From positions 25,237,061 through 25,301,060 of the forward strand of contig NC_084804.1 in assembly GCF_963583255.1 (NCBI RefSeq): 64,000 bases of DNA, written 5' to 3'. A model generated the notes under the pieces. That model was not told the origin of the DNA. It saw only the letters and a list, made by a program, of their open reading frames with translations, and did no database searches. Source of the stretch: Pyrus communis (Eukaryota > Streptophyta > Magnoliopsida > Rosales > Rosaceae). Position 1 is the first letter of the stretch, and every line of letters begins with the position of its first letter. Shown here piece after piece: positions 10,211 through 19,823 of this stretch. Made by a program: the position numbers and the translations under genes.

Positions 10211-10616
10211 GGCTGGTGTTTGGATTATAAGGGAGAGTCACGGCAAGGGTGATTATTGGTCTACATTTCTGCAATGGATGAGTGTTTGAATGGAATGGAT
10301 GGACTTTGTGAAGGGCACGGCCCCAAGGGACCAATTTCTGTTGTGAAATGAATTGTGAATGAATGAGAATGAATGAATGAGTATTTATAGGTGAAATGGG
10401 GGGGGGACATGACAGCTAGGTTGCATGTGCTAATGCTGGAATGGTATGGTGAGTGAATGTGCACGGCAATGAGTGTTGTTGGTGCTGAAAATGCATGTGT
10501 GTGCATGTGAAATCTGCCAAGATGCATGTGAAAGTGTATGAATGTGCACGGCATGGGATGTTTGTGGAGTGGATTGTGCATGTGGGTTGCTGGAACAAAG
10601 ATGGAATGCATGTGAT
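10211..10616 (-). mobile_element. Minus-strand LTR fragment
   Basis: This matches the minus-oriented LTR of element E (compare GGTGTTTGGATTGTAAGGG at about 38954 and 56613), including the reversed TATA (ATTTATAG near 10382). It is bounded on the left by the end of E0 and on the right by the start of element C at 10617. It is an older insertion target; both missing parts lie outside this segment. Confidence 0.75.
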
Positions 10617-10930
10617 TGATAGGAGCATTTTTATGCGACTTAATTGGCTTGTTCTCATGCATTTATGTTGTTTTTCCTTAGTTAGTTTAAGTGTTTAAAG
10701 TCATTTTCGTGCAATTTCAGGTTTTAGTGTCAAAGTATGCAAAAAGAAGCAATTTGGAGCATTCTAGAGCATTTTTGGGCCAAGATTGGATAGTGCAAGC
10801 ATGGAGGCATGAGGATGGACGAATTTGAAGGCTTGAATTCAGTTAGGGAGCTGCAAGGGGGCCTAAAAAAAAACCTTATTTCTAGAAGGCTTTATCTATT
10901 CACACATGGTGCCTAATTTCAAGCTTGTCA

Positions 10931-11054
10931 CTAGCCGTCCTAGCCGTCCTAGCTTGTCTCCTAGCCATCCTAGCTTGTCACTAGCCGTCCTACCTTGTCT
11001 CCTAGCTGTCCTACCTTGTCTCCTAGCCGTCCTATCTTGTCTCCTACCTTGTCC
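10931..11054 (+). repeat. U3 minisatellite of LTR C
   Basis: Tandem units built around CTAGCCGTCCTAGCTTGTCT, with single-base variants and partial units, lie about 100 bp upstream of the TATA box. The unit is unrelated to the minisatellite at the same place in element A. Confidence 0.8.
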
Positions 11055-11151
11055 AAGCTACACACATATATCCTTTAAGTGTTTCATGTATAGAAGTTCT
11101 GGTACAAAAAAACCTTTTGGTTTCAACTAAGTTCAAAACCTTTCCTAGCCC

Positions 11152-11160
11152 TATAAATAA
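11152..11160 (+). promoter_or_regulatory. TATA box of LTR C
   Basis: TATAAATAA lies in AGCCCTATAAATAAGGC, at the same place relative to the U3 repeat as in the other LTRs. Confidence 0.7.
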
Positions 11161-12523
11161 GGCTTTGCAGCAAGGCACTTGGGGGATCACTCATTCACCC
11201 AATTTTCGTCCATTCATCTAGCCACACCACTCTACACATCCTAAAATCCTAGAAACACAATTCCAGCCAAACACTACACCTTGCCGTGCCTATCCTCCAT
11301 CCAATTCCATAATCCCTGATCCTAAAACACATCCCAACCATCCCATCCACCTTTGTGCCGTAGCAAGGAGAAAGAAGGAAAGACTCTTGGATGCTCAGGC
11401 TTCGTCGTTGGTGCATTCTAGGTGTAATTCGTTTTATGATTTCAATGTTTAATTTATTTTCCTTTCATTTTGCTATGAACATGAGTGGCTAAACCCCTAT
11501 TGGTTAGGGGTGATTTCAAAAGCCATAACTATGTGTGCAAGTTGATTTGATAAATTCCAGTTATGAGTTCTTGAATCGTGAATGCAATTGGCTTAACTGT
11601 GCGAGTAATAACGTATTTGTGTTTGTTAATTAGGGGTCGACACTTAATTGGCTTGCATGAATATGATGCTAGAATATAAGTTTGTTTCACATAATTGTCA
11701 CACACTTATATTCACAAGTAGTAAAGGTTGCTAGTCACAATCGCGTTAAGTTCAATTCCTAGAATAAGTGTCATGATGTCATAGTCACAAGTGCTTTGTC
11801 AATGCTTATAGTTTTCATTGAACGTAATGATCTTTGATTGTATCTTTATTATGATGTCATGTAAGGAACTTTTGAAGAATACTTTGGGTTGTCGTATGAT
11901 GTCATCCAATTCAATAACACAAGGAGAACTTGAGAATTAACTAGTGATGTCACGGTTAATTTGGGGCATTGTCATTCATAATTCTATGAAGGAATAACTG
12001 GAAATCGAGTCATTTGCATACTTGTCATGTGTGGAGAAAGAACCCCTAACTAGTCCATCATCCATTAAAAACCCCAAAAACGTTTCAAAATCAGTTTTAC
12101 TTTGCAATCTGTTTTCTCAACTTTAATTTCGTCCAAATCAAATCCCCCTTTACTTTGAAGTCTCAATTTAGTTAGAAATTGTTTTGGTTCATGTTTTTAA
12201 GTGTTTTGAGTCAAGTTTTCAACCAATTTCGTCCAAATTAGTGTAGGTGCTCAAAACTGCCCAGAAAGTGGTTTTTAGGCAGTATTGAGTCTTCTAGTTG
12301 CTGTTTTGAGTTTTTGTTTTGTTTTAGTGTTTTAACTTTGGTTTTTCATTCTTTGAGTCCAAATTAGTGTTTTTAACTTTGTTTTGGAGTTCTTAGGTCA
12401 GTTTTCAAGAGTTTAGCAATCCCTCTTAATCCCCGGTTTTGAACGATCCCTATTTACATACTTTGCTACAATTGTCAGAAGAGGGTTTAATTTGTGTGCT
12501 TAATATATTTCGCATCAAATTTT

Positions 12524-12541
12524 TGGCGCCGTTGCCGGGGA
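12524..12541 (+). other. Primer-binding site of element C (tRNA-Asp)
   Basis: TGGCGCCGTTGCCGGGGA lies 6 bases after the LTR end. GGGATTAGCA and TGCTAATCCC directly downstream form a perfect 10-bp hairpin that overlaps the PBS end. Confidence 0.9.
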
Positions 12542-12654
12542 TTAGCAACTTTGCTAATCCCTTGGATTGCTTTTGTTTCATTTATTTCACTTTGTTTCTG
12601 ATTTTGTTTTAGTTTCTGACCTATTTTTGTTTCTTGTTTTTAAGGTACTAGTGC

Positions 12655-15348
12655 ATGACGCGGAGTTCTCAAACTGTGCATGCACATATCTTAGACTTTA
12701 ACGACGATTTTGAACGTGATTTGAGAAGAAAGAGGAGGCATCCCGAACGTAGTGAACCTAGTTCAAGTTCAGAGGCCGAATCTGAGTTTGAAGAAGTGGA
12801 AGAAGAAGTTATGGCAGCGGACAATCGGACCATTAAAGAGCTTTCGGCCTCAGGGTTGGCCAATGCCGCACCATTATGCATTCAATACCCCGCGGCTGCC
12901 CAAGGCAAGACCGATGAATTCGAGTTGAAGTCAAGCTTGTTGCACCACATTCCTAAATACCATGGGCTTTCCATGGAAGATCCAAACAAGCATCTTAAAG
13001 AGTTTGAAGTAGTTTGTTCAAGCATGACTCCCGTCAATGTTGACGGAAGTATTTTGAAGATGAAAGCTTTTCCGTTCTCTTTAATGGATAAAGCTAAGGA
13101 TTGGTTATACGAGTTGGCTCCTGGCACTGTCACTTCATGGGAGAGTATGAAAAGAGCGTTTTTGGAGAAGTTTTTCCCAACTTCTCGCATCATTCTTCTT
13201 CGTAAAAAAATAAGTGGAATTCAACAAGATGAAGGTGAGTCTTTTCCTGCATACTATGAACGTTTTAAATCACTTGTTGCTTCTTGTCCACAGCATCAGA
13301 TGAAGGAGGAGCTACTTTTGCAATACTTCTACGAGGGCCTCCTACCATTAGAACGTCAAATGCTCGATGCCTCGGCAGGTGGAGCATTAGTGGACAAAAC
13401 ACCTATGGCTGCCAAGACCTTGATTTCTAATCGAGCGTTGAACGATCAACAATACGAAGGAGTAGGCCAAATAGGACCCCCACGGCAACATGTTCATGAG
13501 GTAAGTTCTACTTCCGACATTAATTCACACTTGGCTAATCTTACTTCTATTGTGTCTCAGTTGGCCGAGGGCATGAAGATGCAAGGACCAATAGTATGTG
13601 GCGTATGTTCTATGCATGGACATGCCTCTGAAAAATGTCCACAGTTGATTGAAAATGGTGGATGGGAAAGCGCCAATGCAATTGGGTTTCAAGGCCAAAA
13701 CCAACCAAGGAACGATCCTTATTCCAACACATATAATCCCGGTTGGAGAGACCACCCAAATTTCAAATGGAGGGAGCCCCAACAATCTCAAAACCAAGGA
13801 GGCTTTAGGCAACAACCCCCTGGGTTCTTTCCCAAAACCTACGCCCCACCCCAAAATCAAGCCCAATCCGGCCCAAGTGCCTCAGGTACGTCTCTTAACA
13901 ATGATGCACTTCTTAAGATACTAACTAAGTTGTCTAATGGGCAGGACGATCAAGCTAAGGCTATGCAAAACCAAGACAAAAGGGTGGATCAATTGGAGAA
14001 ACAAATGGGGCAAATTGCCGAGTTTATGGGGCAGTTTCGTGAACAAGGAAAGCTCCCTAGTTCCACCGTTCCAAATCCAAAAGGAAGCTTCGAAAGTGCA
14101 AAGGCCATAACCTTGAGAAGTGGAAAAGAGAATGGGGCAGATCCTACACCATCACAATCAGGTCCCAAAGGTGATGAAAACTTGCAAATTGAAGAGGAAG
14201 AATCAAGCAAACCCACGACAAAGGTGGGAGAGTCTTTGCCGAAAGTTCCTAGTGCCCCAAAACTGTCTAATTCGGCCAAAAAGGGTAAGAATGTGTCAAA
14301 TTCGGTTTCTACTAATGCTTTTCCTTCGAATGCTCCTTTTCCTAGTAGGTTTATGCAAACAAGGAAGGAAGAAGCTGAAAAAGACATCCTTGAGACATTT
14401 AGGAAAGTTCAAGTAAACATACCCTTGTTGGATGCAATCAAGCAAGTCCCTAGATACGCCAAGTTTTTGAAGGAGTTGTGCACCACTAGGAAGAGGATGT
14501 CGACCAAGGAAGTGGTAAAAGTAGGTGAGAATGTGTCCACCATCTTGCAACGCAAACTACCTCCCAAATGCAAAGATCTGGGTAGTTTCACCATTCCTTG
14601 TGTCATAGGTAACACTAGATTTGAATCTGCCATGCTTGACTTAGGTGCCTCTATAAATGTTTTGCCATATTCCATATATGCATCTATGAACCTAGGAGCA
14701 TTGAAAAAGGATGGCGTTATCATACAATTGGCCGATAGATCTAATGCCTATCCAAAGGGAGTTTTGGAAGATGTTTTGGTGCAGGTTAATCATTTGATCT
14801 TTCCGGCGGATTTCTATGTCCTTGAGATGGATGAATCGGATCATGCACCCTCGCTGCCCATTCTACTTGGAAGGCCATTCATGAAAACGGCCCGGACTAA
14901 GATTGATGTGTTTAATGGAACTTTGTCCATGGAATTTGATGGGGAAGTTGTTAATTTCAATCTTTCCGATTCTATTAAGTATCCTAGTGAAGATCATTCA
15001 TGTTTCTCTATTGATACTGTTGACTCTTTGGCGCAGGGATACCTTGAAGATTTGAATGATGATATGCTTGAAAAAGTCATTACAAGTGGTGTAGAAGTCA
15101 AAACCAAGGGAGCAACATCCATGCAACCCCACGACACAAATACATTATCCTATGTCGTGCCTCTTAGTGAGGATTTTCTTGAAGTAGTTGCTGCCCTTGA
15201 GTCATCACCAATACATGATGGTAAGTTTCCTAACAAAGAGTCCATTCCCATTTCGACTAACAAGTTGCTTCCATCCATAATTCAGGCACTTATCCTTGAA
15301 CTCAAACCTTTGCCAAGTGATGCGAAAATAGTTAAACACACAAATTAA
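12655..15348 (+). CDS. Element C gag-protease part of the polyprotein (interrupted)
   Basis: 897 codons are open from the ATG beginning MTRSSQTVHA. An acidic N-terminus is followed by the capsid-like gag core (about 90-270, with [18 protein letters not shown]), a CCHC knuckle at C315, C318, H323 and C328, a linker with KRVDQLEKQMGQIAEF, then an aspartic protease with DLGAS (D662) and ILLGRPF. Native sequence ends at 15317 (LKPLPS), where a minus-strand solo LTR is inserted; the last 10 codons and the stop belong to that LTR. Removing the insertion and one CCAAG copy would restore the frame into the RT part at 17553. Gag and protease could still be made as a truncated product; the full polyprotein cannot. 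Confidence 0.85.
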   Translation: MTRSSQTVHAHILDFNDDFERDLRRKRRHPERSEPSSSSEAESEFEEVEEEVMAADNRTIKELSASGLANAAPLCIQYPAAAQGKTDEFELKSSLLHHIPKYHGLSMEDPNKHLKEFEVVCSSMTPVNVDGSILKMKAFPFSLMDKAKDWLYELAPGTVTSWESMKRAFLEKFFPTSRIILLRKKISGIQQDEGESFPAYYERFKSLVASCPQHQMKEELLLQYFYEGLLPLERQMLDASAGGALVDKTPMAAKTLISNRALNDQQYEGVGQIGPPRQHVHEVSSTSDINSHLANLTSIVSQLAEGMKMQGPIVCGVCSMHGHASEKCPQLIENGGWESANAIGFQGQNQPRNDPYSNTYNPGWRDHPNFKWREPQQSQNQGGFRQQPPGFFPKTYAPPQNQAQSGPSASGTSLNNDALLKILTKLSNGQDDQAKAMQNQDKRVDQLEKQMGQIAEFMGQFREQGKLPSSTVPNPKGSFESAKAITLRSGKENGADPTPSQSGPKGDENLQIEEEESSKPTTKVGESLPKVPSAPKLSNSAKKGKNVSNSVSTNAFPSNAPFPSRFMQTRKEEAEKDILETFRKVQVNIPLLDAIKQVPRYAKFLKELCTTRKRMSTKEVVKVGENVSTILQRKLPPKCKDLGSFTIPCVIGNTRFESAMLDLGASINVLPYSIYASMNLGALKKDGVIIQLADRSNAYPKGVLEDVLVQVNHLIFPADFYVLEMDESDHAPSLPILLGRPFMKTARTKIDVFNGTLSMEFDGEVVNFNLSDSIKYPSEDHSCFSIDTVDSLAQGYLEDLNDDMLEKVITSGVEVKTKGATSMQPHDTNTLSYVVPLSEDFLEVVAALESSPIHDGKFPNKESIPISTNKLLPSIIQALILELKPLPSDAKIVKHTN

Positions 15349-17547
15349 CCCTATGGATGACAATTGTAGTAAATGAGCAAATAGGGATCGTTCTAGACCG
15401 GGGATTAACTAGGGATGCTAATCAATGTGAAATTGACTCAAAAGACTCAAAACAACACAAACACACTCAAATCTGCCTAAAAACCACTTTCTGGGCAGAT
15501 TTGAGCACAAACACAAATTTGGACGAAATTAAGTAATAACTTGACTCAAGAACGTAAAAACACAATATAAAACACTAAACTAACTCAAAGAATGTAAAAC
15601 TAAACACTTAAAACATTAAAACAAACCAAAAGACTCAAACATCACCCAAAACACTCAAAACTGCCTTAAAATCACTTTCTGGGCAGTTTTGAGCACTTTG
15701 GTGAATCTGGACGAAATTGGGAAATAAAATGAATCAAAACACTTAAAAGCACAAACTAAGTTGATTTCTAACTAAATTGGACATTAAAGTAAAGGGGGAT
15801 TAAGGTTTTGACGAAATTAAATTAAATAAAACAAGTTAATAAACTAGGCAGATTGTATAAACGGATTTGAGAAACAAGATGATGGATGGATTAGTTAGAG
15901 GTCCATTCTCCACACATGACACATTTATATATGAATCGATTCTCTAATTGCTTTTCATTATCTATGATGCTCAACACCCCAAGTTAACCGTGATGCACTA
16001 ATTAACTCTCAAATTTTCCTTATGTTATTGAATTGGATGATGCATGCGACAATTCAAATCATTCTCCAATGGTTCTCAACATGAATGCATAGAAGAGATA
16101 CAATGAGAGATCATTATGCTCTATGAGAATTATAAGTGTTGACGAGGCAATTGTAACTATGAATGCATGATACTTTTGCCAAGAATTCAATTAACGCGGT
16201 TGTGACTAGCAACCTTCACTACTCATGTTTATAAACTTGTGACGATTAGGTGAAACTCGTTTATAAACTAGCATCGAGTTTATGCATGAAGACTAAGTAT
16301 GCATCCCTAATCAACATACAAAAACAAGTTTTTAATAAACATGATAATTGAATTACAATCACAACTTAACAAATCACAATTGGAAGAAATCAATTCATAT
16401 TTCAAACATGTTCATGGCTTCAAACTTTCCCCTAACTAATTAGGGGTTTAGCCACTCATGATTACAACAAACTTAGAGAGTAATAACAAAGTAAACATTG
16501 AAAACAAGAATCGAAGTACACCTAAAAATTCCAACAACTCAATCTTGAATTGTATGAACGTTTAGGCCTCTTCTCCTCTAGTTGCTGCGGCACAAGGGGT
16601 TTTGGTGAGTTTTGGGGGTTATGGATGATGTAGAATGATGTGTTTAGGGTAGGGATGGATGTAGGGGAAGGCAAGGAGTGTTTTTGGGCAGAAAATATGA
16701 AGAATGGTGAAGTATGGTAGTGCTAGAGAGAGAGGAGGAATTTCTGGCGTGAATGAATGTGTATGAGAGATGGTTTTCTGAAATGGAAGAGTGTGTGTTT
16801 TGTGGCTGCAATGCATGCTTATTTATAGGTGAAATGGGGGGAACATGATGACTAGGAATTAGGTGGAAAGCTGAAATGGTGATGGGAGATGCATGTGGCT
16901 GAAATGCATGTGATTAAAGGGTGGGAATGCATGTGTTTTGACAGAAAATAAAAGGGAATGCTGGAAATCTGGAATGGGAACCCACGGCATGGTTGTTTTC
17001 TGGTGGTGAATGGGTTTATGTTTGATTGGTGCATGTGGGTTGATTATTTAAAGTGTAAATGATTAATGAATGGTTCTTTGTTGATGGTGGAAATCTGAAA
17101 TGATGAAGTGGAATGTGCATGTGGCTGCAATGGTAAAGGATGGGAGTGCATGTGCTTTGACAGCTAGGTTGCATGTGGAATGTGACTGTAATTGATGGAG
17201 AAAGGCCACGGCAAAAGGGGATTGTGGTGCAATGATGGTGTTTTGCACGGCAATGATGGGGAAAGAATGTGTGGATGCATGGTTGTGTTGGTGATGAATG
17301 TGAACTCTTTGTTCTTCATTTTCATTCCTTTGGTCTTCAATTTCGTCCATCTACTTGGCTTTAAGCATATGCAATCCATTCCAATCTCTAATTTGCTCCA
17401 AAAGGCTCCGAAAGGCATCCTTTTGCATCCTTAGCCATATGAACCTATAAACACACGAAAATGACTTTAAACACTAAATTAAGTAAGAAAACACAACATA
17501 AATGCATAAGAACTAGCTAACTAAGGCGCATAAATATGCTCCTATCA
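15318..17547 (-). mobile_element. Solo LTR inserted in the pol of element C
   Basis: A 2230-bp LTR in minus orientation reads TGATGCGAAAATAG on the left and GCTCCTATCA on the right. It is flanked by the perfect 5-bp duplication CCAAG (15313-15317 and 17548-17552). There is no internal region, so it is the product of LTR-LTR recombination. It contains two tandem copies of the CTCAAA-CTGCC hairpin (15466-15505 and 15655-15693) and a reversed TATA (TTTATAGG near 16821). It belongs to the same subfamily as LTR H. Confidence 0.92.
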
Positions 17548-17552
17548 CCAAG

Positions 17553-18030
17553 CCATTTGAAGTACATTTTCTTGGGAAAAAATGAGACACTGCCTGCCAT
17601 CATATCATCATCCCTCACGGCACAAGAGGAGGAAAAACTCATGCATGTGTTGAAGGAGTACAAATCTGCCCTAGGATGGACATTGGCCGATATCAAAGGT
17701 ATAAGCCCCACAACTTGTATGCATCACATATTTCTTGAGGAGGGGACCAAACCAACTAGAGAGGCTCAACGCCGTCTTAACCCTCCAATGATGGAAGTTG
17801 TGAAAAAGGAGATAATCAAACTTCTTGATTGTGGAGTCATTTATCCTATCTTCGATAGTCGTTGGGTTTCACCTATCCAATGTGTGCCGAAGAAATCCGG
17901 AGTGACGGTTGTGGAGAATGCCGAGAATGAGCTTGTACCCATGAGAATCCAAACCGGTTGGCGTGTATGCATCGATTATAGGAAGATAAATGCCACCACA
18001 AGGAAGGACCACTTCCCATTGCCGTCCGCC
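17553..18030 (+). pseudogene. Element C RT, N-terminal fragment
   Basis: This continues the polyprotein after the solo LTR (HLKYIFLGKNETLP, then [54 protein letters not shown]). It covers the connection domain and the first RT motifs. It breaks off after HFPLP, where the aORF module begins, so the central RT motifs (LDGYSGYNQ and [15 protein letters not shown] in D) are absent. About 200 bp of RT present in D is missing here. Confidence 0.85.
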
Positions 18031-19169
18031 CATCGTTGATTTTCCTTTGTGCTACTCTTGAACTGGGCAGCAGGATTCTTTTGGTCTTCCCCCGAAGGTC
18101 TGAGCTTCCTCCTTTTATCTGTTTCATTGTTCAATCTTTCCAATTCGTATTGAAGAGGGTTAGATGATAGCTCAGCATATGCAGTTGTTCCTTGTCTCCA
18201 CATGCTTCAATGTATCATTTTCACTTGCCTTACTTGCTCCGTTGAAGATGACTACTCGAGAGCAACGCTAGGTAAGCAATCAGGAATAGATTCCAGGCAG
18301 TTGGCTCCAGATCGAAAGACTGACTCCAAGTGCCGGCTGATTGCTTCTTTCACTTTGCCATGCGAGTAAGAACAAGGACAAAGAAAAAGACAGGGAAAGA
18401 GCATGATATGAGATACTTTTGCTTTTGACCTTGATGATATGAGATACCTTTGCTTTTGAAGAAGCGGTGAATGAATCAGCACACTTCAATCCGCCGTTTC
18501 CTCCTGGGTCATCTGTACTCCAGGCATCTGGTATCATCTTTGGGGAAGAAGAAAGAATTGAGTATTTCGAAAGGCTTTGCTGGGAGTGCGCCCTCAGAGG
18601 TGAGGGAGAGTTGGGCATTTTCTTCAGGTTTGCCTTGCCATAAAAGACGAAGGTCGACATATATAGAGATAATATCAAGTGGTGGTACTGTTCTTTTACC
18701 CTTGTCGACAAATGTCTCTTCGATATCAGAATGACGCCTCTTCGATTTCTGAGCAGGCGCCCCTTCGATTTCTGAACGACGCCCCTTTGCTTTCTGAACA
18801 ACACGTAGTAGTGCGGATGCGGCTCCTTTTGACAAAGCTGCACGCGTTTTCTGAAAAGCAGAGAAAGCGTCGCCGAACTTTGCGCTTGTCAGCTAAAGAT
18901 GTGTAGTTGCGATGATGGCCTCCACGTGTTGTCTGAAAAGAAGAAATCTTTTGACAAAGTTGAACGCGTCTTCTGAAAAGCCGAGAAAGCGTCGCCTAAC
19001 TTACGCCGGAAATTCCGGCTTTTTGAATCGGTGGACGCGCCTTGGCTTTTTTATAGAGCTATCGATCACCACAACAAACACACTCTGAAGATTTCCCATT
19101 CTTGAAAATCGACTCCGGCCCTTTGAGAATTAACTCTATCCGCCCCTTCTCTTTGAACACTTTTGAAAA
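18031..19169 (+). promoter_or_regulatory. Upstream region and putative promoter of the aORF in element C
   Basis: This is the same region as in element A but inverted relative to the host element. It begins at about GCCCATCGTTGATTTTCC directly against RT sequence. It contains repeats of CTTCGATTTCTGA (about 18717-18785), two similar blocks with TTTTGACAAAG and TTTTCTGAAAAG (about 18827-18875 and 18949-18990), an ACGTG core at about 18926 and a TATA-like TTTTTTATAGAGC (about 19047-19059) 115 bp before the ATG. The leader is rich in ACAACAAACACACTC. A long minus-strand frame (18280-18843) is a shadow shared with the other module copies. Confidence 0.6.
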
Positions 19170-19823
19170 ATGGCAAACCCATCGAACCTTAGCTTAGAAT
19201 TGAGTCTCAGTAGTGATACGGGCGCGCCACGTCAAGGTAACGTATGGCACCCTTCTTTCTTATCTTCTAACGGTCTTCTTACAGGTGAAGACTCCGTGAT
19301 GCAGGACGCCACAACAGCTACAATAGTAGCTAGGAACCTCCTCACTCCAAAAGATAGTAGGCTGCTGTCAGGACGGTCCGATGAGTTGGCCGTTCAAGAG
19401 TCCCTCGCTCTTAGTGTTCAGTGTGCGAGCTCTGTGTCCAACATGGGCCAACGCCTGCTTGCCCGCTCCTGTCAGGTGGAATCATTGATGGCAGAGGTGG
19501 AAAGTCTTAAGCAAGAGATCCAGCAGCTTAAGTACGAGAATAGAAGTTTGCATGTGCTTGCAAATAACTATTCGTCGGGCATGAAGAGGAAGCTTGATGA
19601 GCTGCAAGAATCTGAGGGTCGAATTCAAAGTGACCGTCAAAGGTTTGCGGCTTATCTCCAGAGGAACCTTTTTCCTGGGTCATCTAGCGTTTGGCCAAGT
19701 ATTGAGGCCTGGAATGCTCTAGCTCCGATGCCTTCCGCTCCGACGCCTTCCGCTCCTATGCCTCCCGCTCCTATGCCTTCCGCTTCGACAATGCACCGGC
19801 CACTTTCCAACGATGCATGGTAA
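19170..19823 (+). CDS. aORF coiled-coil protein, element C copy (sense orientation)
   Basis: This 217-codon copy of the aORF runs parallel to the gag-pol of its host instead of antisense. It keeps [16 protein letters not shown], the [19 protein letters not shown] block, the coiled coil with [19 protein letters not shown] and [14 protein letters not shown]. The C-terminal tail is a run of [10 protein letters not shown] repeats and is cut short: the last residues (about [11 protein letters not shown]) come from RT sequence read out of frame after the junction at about 19792. The native end seen in A and G (ending in RSG plus SLSKQPL or TSRKQPL) is missing. A fused or truncated product is the expected result. 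Confidence 0.75.
   Translation: MANPSNLSLELSLSSDTGAPRQGNVWHPSFLSSNGLLTGEDSVMQDATTATIVARNLLTPKDSRLLSGRSDELAVQESLALSVQCASSVSNMGQRLLARSCQVESLMAEVESLKQEIQQLKYENRSLHVLANNYSSGMKRKLDELQESEGRIQSDRQRFAAYLQRNLFPGSSSVWPSIEAWNALAPMPSAPTPSAPMPPAPMPSASTMHRPLSNDAW

Larger units (their letters stand above)
10617..12517 (+). repeat. 5' LTR of element C
   Basis: A 1901-bp LTR starts TGATAGGAGC and ends TTTCGCATCA just before the PBS. The preceding five bases are GTGAT, but the matching right duplication is not in the window. It has its own minisatellite (10931-11054), TATA box (11152), the GAATATAAGT/ACTTATATTC hairpin (11672-11713) and the CTCAAAACTGCC hairpin (12250-12289). It differs clearly from LTR H at the other end of the internal region, so the element is chimeric. 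Confidence 0.85.
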
